Shown: piece by piece, positions 40,936 to 53,242 of the stretch
Position numbering within the stretch: position 1 is the first letter of the stretch
How the letters are laid out: every line of letters starts with the position of its first letter
DNA from: Methylococcales bacterium
Lineage (GTDB): Bacteria > Pseudomonadota > Gammaproteobacteria > Methylococcales > Methylomonadaceae
Direction: 5' to 3'
DNA length: 64,000 nt
NCBI GenBank assembly: GCA_028707085.1
Contig: JAQTUW010000011.1
Span: forward strand, 18,741-82,740
Made by a program: the position numbers and the translations under genes
Notes under the pieces: model-generated
The model's database searches: none
The model's input: only the letters and a program-made list of their open reading frames with translations
What the model was told of the DNA's origin: nothing

Positions 40936-43482
40936 TTAACAGCTTTTTCCAGCATTAACCGCCAAGTGATTTTCAACATCAACCGGCGTCAGTTTCCAGA
41001 TGTCACGATTGTATTCGGCGATAGTGCGGTCAGTAGAGAATTTGCCGCTGGAGGCGGTATTCAGAATGCTCATTTTGATCCAGCGCTCCTGATCCCGATA
41101 GGCCTGTTCCACCCGCTTCTGGGCTTCGACATAGCTGCGAAAATCGGCGATCGTCATCCATGGGTCGTGAGGACTTTTTATCGAGGCGATCAGCTCGTTA
41201 AAGATGCCCGGTTCAAACTGGTTGAAATGCCCGCATTCCAGCAAATGGATGACGGCTTGCAAGTCTTTGTCCTGGTTGATAAAGCTTTGCGGATCGTAAT
41301 CTTTGCGCAGGGCTTCCACTTCTGCCTCGGTCAGACCGAACAGGAAGAAATTTTCCTCGCCGGCTTCCTCGCGAATTTCGATGTTGGCCCCATCCAGCGT
41401 GCCTATCGTCAGTGAGCCGTTCATCATGAATTTCATATTGCCGGTGCCGGACGCTTCCTTGCCGGCGGTGGATATCTGTTCGGACAAGTCCGCGCCTGGA
41501 CAGATTTTTTCCATCGCCGAAACCCTGTAATTGGGCAGGAATACCACTCTGAGCATATCGCCGACCGCCGGGTCATTGTTGATGACATTGGCGACGTTGT
41601 TGATCAGCTTGATGGTTTTTTTCGCCATGGCGTAACCGGGGGCGGCCTTGCCGCCTATCAGCACGCATCTTGGCACCCAGCCTTGAACGTCGCCGCGTTT
41701 GATGCGGTCGTAAAGGTGAATGATATGCAGGACATTCAGAATCTGCCGTTTGTATTCGTGAATGCGTTTGACCTGCACGTCGAACAGGGCGTCGGCATTG
41801 ATTTCGATGTTCAGTTCTTCTTTTTTGTATTCCACCAGCCGGACTTTATTGGCCTGTTTCAACTCGCGCCATTTTTTTCTGAACTCGGCGTCATCGGCGT
41901 AAGGTTTTAATCTGGTCAGTTCCGATAGATCGGTAATCCAGCCTTCGCCTATGGTGGCGGTAATTAGTCTGGCCAGTTCGGGATTACAGGCGGCCAGCCA
42001 GCGCCGCGGGGTGACGCCGTTAGTTTTATTGTTGAATTTGTAGGGCCATAGCTCATAAAAATCCTTGAACAAGCCTTCCTGTAACAGCCTGGAGTGTAGT
42101 TCCGCGACGCCATTGATCGAAAAACTGCCGACTATGGCCAGATACGCCATGCGTACTTTTTTGTCGTAGCCTTCTTCAATGATGGACATCCGCGCCATGC
42201 GTGCGCCATCGCCCGGCCAGTGCGCCGAAACTTCGGCCATGAAATGAGCGTTGATGTCGAAAATGATTTCCATCAGCCTGGGCAGCAAATGTTGCATCAG
42301 CCCGACCGACCACTTTTCCAGTGCTTCCGGCAGCAGGGTGTGATTGGTGTAAGCCATGGTGTTGCTGGTAATTTTCCAGGCGTCCTTCCAGGACAGACCA
42401 TAAATATCCATCAGCAGCCGCATCAGTTCCGCGACGGCGATGCTGGGGTGAGTGTCGTTGAGTTGAAAGCAGTTGTTCTCGGCAAATTTTTCGAAGTTGT
42501 AGCCGTGGCGTCCCACCCAGTTGGACAATACATCCTGCAAACTGGCGGAGGCCAGCAGATACTGCTGCTGCAGGCGCAGAGCCTTGCCGTTTTCATTGGC
42601 GTCGTTGGGGTACAGCACCATGGTGATGTTTTCCGCGGTGTTTTTCTGCGCAACGGCTTCGGCGTAATCGCCGGCGTTGAATTCCTGGAGGTTGAATTCC
42701 TCGGTGGCGACGGCTTTCCATAACCTTAGGGTGTTGACCGTGCCGTTTTTATAACCGGGAACCGGGGAGTCGTAAGGCATGGCCAGCACGTCGTGGGTAT
42801 CCAGCCAGGTGGTTCTTTTATTGCCCTGTTCGTCGATATGGCTCTGGGTTCGGCCGCCAAAGCGGACGCGCACCATGTATTCCGGCCGCTCGAATTCCCA
42901 GACGTTTCCCATCCGCAGCCAGTGATCGGGCAGTTCCACCTGTTCGCCATTGACGATTTGCTGGGTAAACATGCCGTATTCGTAACGCAGGCCGTAACCG
43001 GTGACCGGCAGTTTCAGCGTGGCGCAACTATCGATGAAGCAGGCCGCCAGTCGTCCCAGGCCGCCGTTGCCGAGTCCGGCGTCGACTTCGCTGTCCAGCA
43101 ATTCCTCAGCATCCAGGCCAAGGTCGTATAGCGCCTGTTTGACCTCGTCGTCCACGCCCAGATTGAGCATGGCGTTGCTGAGTGAGCGGCCGATCAGGAA
43201 TTCCATGGACAGATAAAAGGCTTTTCTGCAGTCCTGATCCTTATAGATGTTGTAGGTCGTTTTCCAGCGCTCCACCAGCCTGTCGCTGACGGCCAGCGAC
43301 AGGGCTTCATAGGCGTAATGCGGCGAACGGCAGTGTTCGTCCCGCCCCAGTCGATGACTGTAATAATGCTTGAAGTCGGCAATGAAACTTTTCTTTTCAA
43401 GCCCCAGTTTGGGTAACTTGGTAATGTCCGACTTGGGACTGCTCTTGCGGAAAACTCTATGCGGCATAGTAAGTTCCTCCAT
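40936..43482 (-). CDS. glgP: Glycogen/starch phosphorylase
   Basis: YLSMEFLIGRSLSNAMLNLG, GNGGLGRLAACFIDS, QLNDTHPSIAVAELMRLL, EASGTGNMKFMMNGSLTIGTLDGANIEI. Confidence 0.97.
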   Translation of the reverse strand: MEELTMPHRVFRKSSPKSDITKLPKLGLEKKSFIADFKHYYSHRLGRDEHCRSPHYAYEALSLAVSDRLVERWKTTYNIYKDQDCRKAFYLSMEFLIGRSLSNAMLNLGVDDEVKQALYDLGLDAEELLDSEVDAGLGNGGLGRLAACFIDSCATLKLPVTGYGLRYEYGMFTQQIVNGEQVELPDHWLRMGNVWEFERPEYMVRVRFGGRTQSHIDEQGNKRTTWLDTHDVLAMPYDSPVPGYKNGTVNTLRLWKAVATEEFNLQEFNAGDYAEAVAQKNTAENITMVLYPNDANENGKALRLQQQYLLASASLQDVLSNWVGRHGYNFEKFAENNCFQLNDTHPSIAVAELMRLLMDIYGLSWKDAWKITSNTMAYTNHTLLPEALEKWSVGLMQHLLPRLMEIIFDINAHFMAEVSAHWPGDGARMARMSIIEEGYDKKVRMAYLAIVGSFSINGVAELHSRLLQEGLFKDFYELWPYKFNNKTNGVTPRRWLAACNPELARLITATIGEGWITDLSELTRLKPYADDAEFRKKWRELKQANKVRLVEYKKEELNIEINADALFDVQVKRIHEYKRQILNVLHIIHLYDRIKRGDVQGWVPRCVLIGGKAAPGYAMAKKTIKLINNVANVINNDPAVGDMLRVVFLPNYRVSAMEKICPGADLSEQISTAGKEASGTGNMKFMMNGSLTIGTLDGANIEIREEAGEENFFLFGLTEAEVEALRKDYDPQSFINQDKDLQAVIHLLECGHFNQFEPGIFNELIASIKSPHDPWMTIADFRSYVEAQKRVEQAYRDQERWIKMSILNTASSGKFSTDRTIAEYNRDIWKLTPVDVENHLAVNAGKSC

Positions 43483-43584
43483 AGCCAGTTGTCATTTGGC
43501 CCGCGCCGGGGGTTAAACGGCGTCAGGCTTCCAGTTGTCTGCGGTTATTTATAATGTCCGCAAGGCGTCAGTCCCATGCTGGAA

Positions 43585-46344
43585 TCAATCCAGTCTGCCA
43601 TGACACTGCTTGTATTTTTTACCCGATCCGCAAGGACAGGGATCGTTACGACCTATTTTCTGGGTATTTCTGACGAAGGGCTGTTCATTTTGTTCTGCTT
43701 GCGATGCGGGCGGCGCGGAGACAGACGCTTCCGCTTCCAATGCCGCATGTTCGAATGCGGAATGCGCTTCGGCGTGTTCGAAATGCATTTCCTGCGGGGT
43801 CTGGCGCTGTTCCTCGATGGCCTGCACGTCTTCTTCGCGGGTCACCTGAACCTTGGCCAGAATGCCGACCACTTCCTGCTTGATGTGCCCCAGCAGATCG
43901 CTGAACATTAAAAATGACTCGCGTTTATATTCCTGTTTGGGGTCTTTTTGCGCGTAACCGCGGAAATGGATGCCCTGGCGCAATTGATCCATGGCCGCCA
44001 GATGCTCTTTCCAGCCATTATCCAGCACTTGCAGCATGACGGATTTTTCGAAATGCCTCAGGACTTCGGCGCTGATGGCGGCTTCCTTGTCGCGGGCTTC
44101 CTGTTCGGCCTTGTCGACGATCAGTTGCCGCAGTTTCGGTTCGTTCAGAGCCAGATCATTTTCCAGCAATTGGGCTATCGGCACATGCAGGTTGAATTCC
44201 TGCTGCAAATGCATTTCCAGTCCATGTACGTCCCATTGTTCCTGCATGGTTTTGGGGGGAATATACTGGGTGACGACATCATTGATGACATCGGCGCGAA
44301 TAGCAATGATAATTTCGCCAATATCGTCGGCGGCCATTAATTCGTTCCGCTGCGAGTAAATCACCTTGCGCTGATCGTTGGCGACGTCGTCGTAGGCCAG
44401 AATTTCCTTACGAATATCGAAGTTGCGGTTTTCAACCTTGCGCTGTGCGCTTTCGATAGAGCGGGTGACCCAGGGATGTTCGATGGCTTCGCCTTCCTGC
44501 ATGCCCAGTTTTTGCATCAGCCCGGCGACGCGCTCGGAGGCGAAAATCCGCATCAGATCGTCTTCCAGCGACAGATAAAAACGGGTTGAACCCGGATCGC
44601 CCTGCCGGCCCGATCGGCCTCTAAGCTGATTGTCGATCCGCCGCGATTCGTGGCGCTCGGAACCGATGACATGCAGACCGCCGCTTTCCAGCACTTTTTC
44701 ATGGCGTTCCAGCCAGACGCCGCGGATGTGATTCTGTGTGCTTTCGTCGGCGTCTTCACCTAGTAGCGCCAGTTCTGCCGAAAGATTACCCCCCAATACG
44801 ATGTCGGTGCCGCGGCCGGCCATATTGGTGGCTATGGTCACAGCCCCCGGCATCCCCGCGCGCTCGATGATGTGAGCCTCGCGCTCATGCTGTTTGGCGT
44901 TCAGCACTTCATGAGCGATATTCTGCTGCTTGAGCATGGCGGAGATGAGTTCCGAATTTTCAATCGAGGTTGTGCCGACCAGTACCGGCTGGCCACGCTT
45001 GACGCAATCCTTGATGTCCTCGATAACGGCGCTATATTTTTCCCGGGCAGAGAGAAATACCAGATCGCCCATGTCTTTGCGGATCATCGGCCGGTGGGTC
45101 GGAATCACCACCACTTCCAGCCCGTAAATTTTGTTGAGCTCGAAGGCTTCGGTATCGGCTGTGCCGGTCATGCCGGACAGCTTTTTATAGAGGCGGAAAT
45201 AATTCTGGAAGGTAATGGAGGCCAGGGTCTGGTTCTCGTTTTGAATAGGCACGTTTTCCTTGGCCTCGACTGCCTGATGCAGACCTTCCGACCAGCGGCG
45301 GCCGGTCATCATCCGGCCAGTGAATTCGTCAACGATAATGATCTGATTATTGGCGACTACATAATCGACATCCTTTTGAAACAGAATGTGGGCGCGTAAC
45401 GAAGCATTCAGATAATGCATCAGTCGAATGTTGGCCGCATCGTATAGCGTGGAGCCATCCATAATTAGACCATGCTCGGCCAGCAGGCGTTCAACCCGCT
45501 CGTAACCGGCTTCGGTCAGATGAATCTGCCGGGTTTTTTCGTCAACCGCATAATCGCCGGGCATTTTATCCTGTTGCTCGGGATCGTCGGCTTTTTCCTG
45601 TTTGGTCAGGAAAGGAATGATCTGGTTGGTTTTCAGGTAAATTTCGGTGCTGCCTTCCGCCTGACCGGAAATAATCAATGGCGTTCTGGCTTCGTCGATC
45701 AGAATGGAGTCCACTTCGTCAACGATCGCAAAGTGCAGGTCGCGCTGCACTTTTTGTTCCAGGTTGAACGCCATGTTGTCGCGCAAATAATCGAAGCCGA
45801 ATTCGTTATTGGTGCCGTAAGTGATATCGGCGGCATAAGCAGCTTTGCGTTGTTCATGGGACAGGTCGCTGACGATCACGCCGGTGGTCAAGCCCAGAAA
45901 ATCGTAGAGTTTACCCATCCATGCCGCGTCGCGGCGGGCCAGATAGTCGTTTACGGTCACCACGTGTACGCCATGGCCGGGCAGGGCGTTCAGATAGGCG
46001 GCCAGGGTCGCCATCAGGGTTTTGCCCTCGCCGGTTTTCATTTCCGCGATCTTGCCGCTGTTTAGCACCATGCCGCCTATCAGTTGAACATCGAAATGGC
46101 GCATTCCGAATACTCTGGTAGACGCTTCCCTGACTGCCGCGAAAGCTTCTGGTATCAGGTCGTCCAATTTTTCACCCTGGGTGAGGCGATCGCGAAACTG
46201 CTGAGTTTTGGCCTTTAAAGCTTCGTCGGTCAACTGTTCATATTCGACAGCCAAAGCGTTAACTTTTTTAACCAGCTTGCGTTTTTTCTTGATCAGCCTG
46301 TCGTTTCGGCTGCCGACAACTAATTTAACCAGCTTACCCAGCAT
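43585..46344 (-). CDS. secA: Preprotein translocase subunit SecA
   Basis: [52 protein letters not shown]-terminal zinc motif [17 protein letters not shown]. Confidence 0.98.
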   Translation of the reverse strand: MLGKLVKLVVGSRNDRLIKKKRKLVKKVNALAVEYEQLTDEALKAKTQQFRDRLTQGEKLDDLIPEAFAAVREASTRVFGMRHFDVQLIGGMVLNSGKIAEMKTGEGKTLMATLAAYLNALPGHGVHVVTVNDYLARRDAAWMGKLYDFLGLTTGVIVSDLSHEQRKAAYAADITYGTNNEFGFDYLRDNMAFNLEQKVQRDLHFAIVDEVDSILIDEARTPLIISGQAEGSTEIYLKTNQIIPFLTKQEKADDPEQQDKMPGDYAVDEKTRQIHLTEAGYERVERLLAEHGLIMDGSTLYDAANIRLMHYLNASLRAHILFQKDVDYVVANNQIIIVDEFTGRMMTGRRWSEGLHQAVEAKENVPIQNENQTLASITFQNYFRLYKKLSGMTGTADTEAFELNKIYGLEVVVIPTHRPMIRKDMGDLVFLSAREKYSAVIEDIKDCVKRGQPVLVGTTSIENSELISAMLKQQNIAHEVLNAKQHEREAHIIERAGMPGAVTIATNMAGRGTDIVLGGNLSAELALLGEDADESTQNHIRGVWLERHEKVLESGGLHVIGSERHESRRIDNQLRGRSGRQGDPGSTRFYLSLEDDLMRIFASERVAGLMQKLGMQEGEAIEHPWVTRSIESAQRKVENRNFDIRKEILAYDDVANDQRKVIYSQRNELMAADDIGEIIIAIRADVINDVVTQYIPPKTMQEQWDVHGLEMHLQQEFNLHVPIAQLLENDLALNEPKLRQLIVDKAEQEARDKEAAISAEVLRHFEKSVMLQVLDNGWKEHLAAMDQLRQGIHFRGYAQKDPKQEYKRESFLMFSDLLGHIKQEVVGILAKVQVTREEDVQAIEEQRQTPQEMHFEHAEAHSAFEHAALEAEASVSAPPASQAEQNEQPFVRNTQKIGRNDPCPCGSGKKYKQCHGRLD

Positions 46345-46581
46345 GATGTTTCCAGTGTAATAGTGAATTCAAAGTATACGATTATAAACGCTATAAGCCT
46401 TCTGTCACCAGAAATCAGGCGTATTTGGTGACAGAAATTCTGCTGGTTTGGAAAAACGCTCAGCTTACCGGGCATGGACAAGCCACCTTTTCGGCGTATA
46501 ATCTCTGTTCCTCATGCGGCGCAATTCTACACGATCAACACCCTTCTCCCGTTTGCAAATCCGAATATCTTCTGAGATTTT

Positions 46582-47937
46582 ATGAAAATAGTGATTCTCG
46601 GCGCCGGTGTCACCGGTTCTTCCGTAGCAGGCGCATTAGCCAGTGAGGAAAACGATATTGTTGTTATCGATAAAAATCCGCAACTGCTGACGGCGCTTAA
46701 AGCCAGTCTGGATATAGGCACTGTTGAAGGCAACGCGGCCCACCCCAGCGTACTGGAGCAGGCCGGCATCAAGGATGCGGATATGGTTATCGCCGTCACC
46801 GACCGCGACGAAACCAATATGCTGGCCTGCCAAGTTATCAACACCCTGTACAGCAAGCCCAAAACCATCGCCAGGGTGAGAGCCATTGATTTTCTTAATC
46901 ACCCTGAGCTTTTTCAGCCTGGCGGTATAGACATTGTCATCAGCCCCGAACAATTGATTACCGAGTCCATTCACAATCTGGTCAAATTTCCCGGCGCGCT
47001 GCATGTTTCAGAATTTGCCGACGGCCTGATCCGCCTGTTCTCCATCAAAGTTGTCGCCACCGGTTTTTTGACGGGCAAACGAATTCATGCTGTCAAGGAA
47101 CGGCTGGCCGATGGCATGATAAGGGTGGCGGCGATTTTCAGGGAAGGCAAGGCCATCCCGGTCAATGGTGAAGCCGTTATCGCCACCGGCGATGAAGTTT
47201 TTTTCGTTTGTCCGCGCGATAAAGTCCGTAAAACGCTAGTCGATCTGGACAAACTGGATTCGCCGATCAAAACGGTGATGATAGCCGGTGGCGGGCATGT
47301 CGGCAAACGGCTGGCGATTGCCCTGGAAAAAAATTATCAGGTCAAGGTGATCGAACTGGATCTGGCGCGCGCCAAGGAAATCGCCAACGATTTGCGTCAC
47401 ACCCTGATCTTGCACGGCGACTGCACCAATGAATCGCTGTTGCAGGAGGAAATGATCGAAAACATCGATCTGTTCTGCGCCATTACCAATAATGACGGCA
47501 TCAATCTGATTTCGGCCGGACTGGCTAAAAAGCTGGGCGCCAAAAAAGCCATCTGTCTGGTCAATAACAATGCCTATCTCAAACTGCTGGATGGCACAGA
47601 TATTGATCTGGCCATTCAGCCCAGGCTGGAAACCCTGGGCGGCATACTCAAGCATGTCAGAAAGGGCGATGTAGTCGGGGTCAGCTCTGTCTGCGGCGGC
47701 GGCGCGGAGGCCATTGAAGCGATTGCCCACCGCAGCAAAAACGCCTCTTCGGTGGTGGGGCTGCGGGTGGATCAGGTCAACCTGCCGGAAGGCGTAATCC
47801 TGGGGGCGCTGATACGCGAGGATGAGGTCATACCGGTTCATCATGACACAGTTTTTGCAGAAGGCGACCATGTGGTGATGTTTGCTTTGAACAAAAAGCT
47901 GATCAAGGATATTGAGAACTACTTCCAGCCTATTTGA
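46582..47937 (+). CDS. trkA: Trk system potassium transporter TrkA
   Basis: MKIVILGAGVTGSSVAGALASEENDIVVIDKN; duplicated RCK-N/RCK-C architecture. Confidence 0.95.
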   Translation: MKIVILGAGVTGSSVAGALASEENDIVVIDKNPQLLTALKASLDIGTVEGNAAHPSVLEQAGIKDADMVIAVTDRDETNMLACQVINTLYSKPKTIARVRAIDFLNHPELFQPGGIDIVISPEQLITESIHNLVKFPGALHVSEFADGLIRLFSIKVVATGFLTGKRIHAVKERLADGMIRVAAIFREGKAIPVNGEAVIATGDEVFFVCPRDKVRKTLVDLDKLDSPIKTVMIAGGGHVGKRLAIALEKNYQVKVIELDLARAKEIANDLRHTLILHGDCTNESLLQEEMIENIDLFCAITNNDGINLISAGLAKKLGAKKAICLVNNNAYLKLLDGTDIDLAIQPRLETLGGILKHVRKGDVVGVSSVCGGGAEAIEAIAHRSKNASSVVGLRVDQVNLPEGVILGALIREDEVIPVHHDTVFAEGDHVVMFALNKKLIKDIENYFQPI

Positions 47938-48026
47938 GGTCAAGGAAAGATTCTATTTTGTCAGGCGGCTGTCGGAAAATGTAGCCCCCCGGATTTTGGC
48001 AAGTGTAAATTCTGCCGCCCTGCAAG

Positions 48027-48056
48027 GGCGGGCGCGGTTATTGCGCCCGCCTTTTT
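48027..48056 (+). terminator. Rho-independent terminator downstream of trkA
   Basis: GGCGGGCGC ggttatt GCGCCCGCC TTTTT. Confidence 0.85.
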
Positions 48057-48062
48057 GAATGA

Positions 48063-48812
48063 CTAATTCGCCTTGCCGCAGGTGGGACACAGCGGGTTTT
48101 TTTTCAGGCGCATGGTTTGCCATTCCATCGTCAGGCCATCCAGTAACAATAATCGCCCCGTCAGGTTTTCGCCTATCTGCATGATTAGTTTCATGGCTTC
48201 CAGGGCCTGTATGCTGCCGATAATGCCGGTAATCGGCGCGATGACGCCATTGCGGGCGCAGTTTTGCAGATCTTCGCCCTCGCTTTGATACAGACAGTTG
48301 TAGCAGGGGCTGTCATCGGCGCCCGGCGTGAATACGCAGATCTGGCCTTCGAAACGGATGGCGGCCCCGGAAACCAGCGGCGTCCGGCAGCGCACACAGG
48401 CTTGATTGACCGCAAATCTGGTGCTGAAATTGTCGCTACAATCCAGCACCACGTCGGCGTCGGCTACTTCCTGTTCAAGTAATTCGCCTTGCAAACGAGC
48501 CTTGCGGGCCAGCACGGTGACTTCCGGATTGATTTTTTTCAGGGTATTGAGGGTTGAAATGACTTTATCCAGCCCTATATCGGGGGTGTGGTGAGCAATC
48601 TGGCGTTGCAAATTGGTCAGATCTACCCGGTCGTCGTCATATAGGCTGATCCGCCCTATGCCGGCGGCGGCTAGATACATGGCGGCGGGTGAGCCCAGGC
48701 CGCCAGCCCCGACGATCAGTACCTTGGCGTCGAGCAATTTTTGCTGCCCGGCAATATCGACTTGAGGCAGCATGATTTGACGGCTGTAACGGAGTAATTG
48801 TTGATCGTTCAT
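48063..48812 (-). CDS. moeB: Molybdopterin-synthase adenylyltransferase MoeB / ThiF-family E1-like protein
   Basis: MNDQQLLRYSRQIMLPQVDIAGQQKLLDAKVLIVGAGGLGSPAAMYLAAAGIG. ATG at 48812 preferred over 48890. Confidence 0.85.
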   Translation of the reverse strand: MNDQQLLRYSRQIMLPQVDIAGQQKLLDAKVLIVGAGGLGSPAAMYLAAAGIGRISLYDDDRVDLTNLQRQIAHHTPDIGLDKVISTLNTLKKINPEVTVLARKARLQGELLEQEVADADVVLDCSDNFSTRFAVNQACVRCRTPLVSGAAIRFEGQICVFTPGADDSPCYNCLYQSEGEDLQNCARNGVIAPITGIIGSIQALEAMKLIMQIGENLTGRLLLLDGLTMEWQTMRLKKNPLCPTCGKAN

Positions 48813-48856
48813 AGTGATTATAGGGTTGGCTAATGCGTATGATAATGCCAAAGTGC

Positions 48857-48884
48857 TTGACAGAGTGCAAAACCGGGATATTAT
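48857..48884 (+). promoter_or_regulatory. Sigma70-like promoter for groESL
   Basis: TTGACA (48857-48862), 16-nt spacer, TATTAT (48879-48884). Confidence 0.75.
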
Positions 48885-48910
48885 TAGCACTCACCACCAC
48901 AGAGTGCTAA
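48884..48910 (+). promoter_or_regulatory. CIRCE element (HrcA operator) upstream of groES
   Basis: TTAGCACTC-N9-GAGTGCTAA, perfect match to the CIRCE consensus. Confidence 0.95.
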
Positions 48911-48958
48911 TAATTTTTAAACTTAGCTTTATATCTGAAAAAAATTAAGGAGACATTG

Positions 48959-49246
48959 ATGAAAATTCGTCCGTTACATGACCGCGTTGTCGTAAAACGT
49001 GTTGAAGAAGAAACCAAAACCGCTGGCGGCATCGTATTACCGGGTTCTGCCGCCGAAAAACCAAGCGAAGGCGTGGTGCTGGCAGTTGGTTCCGGCAAAC
49101 AGTTGGACAACGGCCAGGTACGCCCGCTCGAAGTCAAAGTCGGCGATAAAGTTTTGTTTGGCAAATACTCCGGTAGCGAAGTTAAAGTCGATGGCGAACA
49201 ATATATCGTCATGCGCGAAGAAGACATCGTCGGTATTTTGGGTTAA
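48959..49246 (+). CDS. groES: Co-chaperonin GroES
   Basis: [44 protein letters not shown]. Confidence 0.98.
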   Translation: MKIRPLHDRVVVKRVEEETKTAGGIVLPGSAAEKPSEGVVLAVGSGKQLDNGQVRPLEVKVGDKVLFGKYSGSEVKVDGEQYIVMREEDIVGILG

Positions 49247-49294
49247 TCGAACACCCGTCAATCTTTTTCAAAAACTTAACATTTCAGGAATTAA

Positions 49295-50938
<1,644 letters not shown>

Positions 50939-50968
50939 TACTGCTTTAAGCTCTCTGCTTAAATCTGG

Positions 50969-51002
50969 AAGCCCTGGCATTGGAAGATGCCGGGGCTTTT
51001 TT
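50969..51002 (+). terminator. Rho-independent terminator downstream of groEL
   Basis: AAGCCCTGGCAT tggaag ATGCCGGGGCTT TTTT (one G-U pair). Confidence 0.85.
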
Positions 51003-51137
51003 ATGCACAATTAAACAACCAAATTTTTTGGCGCATCCCTCATTAGAATCTGTCCAGGATTCTATTCCCGGACAGGCTCCTAGGCTTGAATTATCCTCAA
51101 TTTCGATATGTTTGATCAGGTTAGGTGTAACCCATTT

Positions 51138-52169
51138 TTAACCAATTTCGTCCAGTAAAGCCTGCGCCGTCGCCAGTTGCTGCTTGGAGCCTTTTTGCAA
51201 CACTTCTGTAAGCGCGGCCTTGGCGGCTTCGATATCGCCCATATCGATATAAGCTTTGGCGAGATCGATATTTGATTCGATACAGGCTTCGTTTTCTAGA
51301 TCGTCAAGACCGGAATTGTAGTCATCATCTTCTTCAATACCGGGTATTTGCGATGCAAAGTCGAAGTTAAAATCGAACTCGCCGGATATTCCCGCCGCTG
51401 AATTTTGCTCACTATCCTGCACGGTAAAGTCAGTAGTTTCCTGGTGCGTATTGCCGATCTGTCTGGTATTGGTCTGGCTGTGACGCCGGTACAGCCAGAC
51501 CAATACCGACAATATGACGGCAACCAGTCCACCAATGGCGTATAGAATGCCGGCCGGCGCTTCGGCGCGGGCTGGCGGAGTGGCGGTTTGCAAGCGGGCG
51601 AGTTGCTGATCCTTGCTTGCCAGCAATTTCTGCATGCTGTCCAGTTTCTGTTCAAGTTGCTCTATCTGTGGCCGGGCGGTATCGGTTTCTATCAGAGCCG
51701 GTTGCGTGACGGACTGAGGGGGCGTGCTATTATCGGTCTGGGTTGTGGGCTGTGTCAGGCCGACTTCCGCCTGCAGCCCGGTATTTGTAGCGGAAATCAT
51801 GCCGAGCGCTGGCACTTTGAGCATGACCCCCACCATCAGCGAATTGATGTCCCTGTCATTAAAGGCTTCCGGGTTTGCCTGATACAGGGCGGTCAACATT
51901 TTGTGGGCGGATACATGCTGGGCAGCGGCCAGTTGGCTGGCGATGCTCCAGAGTGTTTCTGCGCTCCGGGTTGGCCCGTATTCGCCATTGACCGGGATGG
52001 TGAGTTGCGGACGAACAAGGGATTTGTCTGTTTCGACGGTATTCGGCTGCGGTTCGGGGGCTGTAACGGACAGCGGCGCCTGGAGGGCGGAGGCTTCCGT
52101 ATCCGCCATGCCTGTTCCGGCCGGCAGCAACAAGATCGCAAGGGCTAAGGCTTTATTTGTTTTGCTCAA
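51138..52169 (-). CDS. FimV-like protein (short form)
   Basis: Signal peptide, YGPTRSAETLWSIASQLAAAQHVSAHKMLTALYQANPEAFNDRDINSLMVGVMLKVP (FimV core), TM, C-terminal DLAKAYIDMGDIEAAKAALTEVLQKG. Confidence 0.8.
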   Translation of the reverse strand: MSKTNKALALAILLLPAGTGMADTEASALQAPLSVTAPEPQPNTVETDKSLVRPQLTIPVNGEYGPTRSAETLWSIASQLAAAQHVSAHKMLTALYQANPEAFNDRDINSLMVGVMLKVPALGMISATNTGLQAEVGLTQPTTQTDNSTPPQSVTQPALIETDTARPQIEQLEQKLDSMQKLLASKDQQLARLQTATPPARAEAPAGILYAIGGLVAVILSVLVWLYRRHSQTNTRQIGNTHQETTDFTVQDSEQNSAAGISGEFDFNFDFASQIPGIEEDDDYNSGLDDLENEACIESNIDLAKAYIDMGDIEAAKAALTEVLQKGSKQQLATAQALLDEIG

Positions 52170-52217
52170 CTCAACACCTTTGGCTGTATGGTTCAGCGTC
52201 CCGTACGGGGCATTGCA

Positions 52218-53240
52218 TTACAGGTATTTTTCGATGAGTAATTCGGCGATTTGCACGCTGTTCAAGGCCGCGCCTTTTCTGACGTTATCGCCAACCACCC
52301 ACAGATCAATGCCTTTGTTGCAGGAGATATCCTCACGAATTCGCCCGACGAAAACGTTGTCCCGGCCGGAGGATTCTGTGACTGCGGTCGGGTATCCGCC
52401 GTTCACCCGTTCGTCCATTACGGTAACACCAGGTGCGGCGGACAGCAACGCCCTGACTTTTTCCGCAGAAATTTTTTCCGCCGTTTCAATATGCACGGCT
52501 TCGGAATGACCAAAAAATACCGGTACCCGAACTGCGGTCGGGTTAATTTGAATAGTGTCGTCACCCATGATTTTGCGGGTTTCCCAGACCATTTTCATTT
52601 CTTCCTTGGTGTAGCCGTTGTCCATGAACACATCGATTTGCGGCAGGACATTGAAGGCGATCTGCTTGGGGTAGACATTCGCCACCACCGGTTTGGCGTT
52701 GAGTAAATTGGCGGTCTGGCCGGCCAGTTCTTCTATGGCTTCCTTGCCGGTGCCGGATACGGCCTGATAGGTCGCGACATTGATACGGGTAATGCCGACC
52801 GCGTCGTAAATGGGCTTCAGGGCCACCAGCATCTGGATGGTCGAGCAGTTGGGGTTGGCGATAATGCCGCGATTTTTGTAGTCCGCGATTTTTTCCGGGT
52901 TGACTTCCGGCACGACCAGCGGAATATCGTCATCGTAACGGAACTGCGAAGTGTTGTCGATTACCACGCAGCCCAGGGCGGCGGCTTTGGGCGCATACTC
53001 GGCGGATACCGACGCTCCGGGCGAAAACAGGCCTATCTGCACTTTGGAGAAGTCGAAGTCGGCCAGATCTTGCACGATCAGCGATTCGCCTTTGAAGGCG
53101 ATACGCTTGCCGGCCGAGCGTTCGCTGGCCAGGGCATAGATCTTGCCGACCGGAAAGTTTCGCTCTTCCAGGATCGAAATCATGGCTTCGCCTACCGCGC
53201 CGGTTGCGCCAACGATTGCAACATCATAAGTTTTGGACAT
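52218..53240 (-). CDS. asd: Aspartate-semialdehyde dehydrogenase
   Basis: VAIVGATGAVGEAMISILEERNFPVGKIYALASERSAGK, NPNCSTIQMLVALKP. Confidence 0.95.
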   Translation of the reverse strand: MSKTYDVAIVGATGAVGEAMISILEERNFPVGKIYALASERSAGKRIAFKGESLIVQDLADFDFSKVQIGLFSPGASVSAEYAPKAAALGCVVIDNTSQFRYDDDIPLVVPEVNPEKIADYKNRGIIANPNCSTIQMLVALKPIYDAVGITRINVATYQAVSGTGKEAIEELAGQTANLLNAKPVVANVYPKQIAFNVLPQIDVFMDNGYTKEEMKMVWETRKIMGDDTIQINPTAVRVPVFFGHSEAVHIETAEKISAEKVRALLSAAPGVTVMDERVNGGYPTAVTESSGRDNVFVGRIREDISCNKGIDLWVVGDNVRKGAALNSVQIAELLIEKYL

Positions 53241-53242
53241 GT

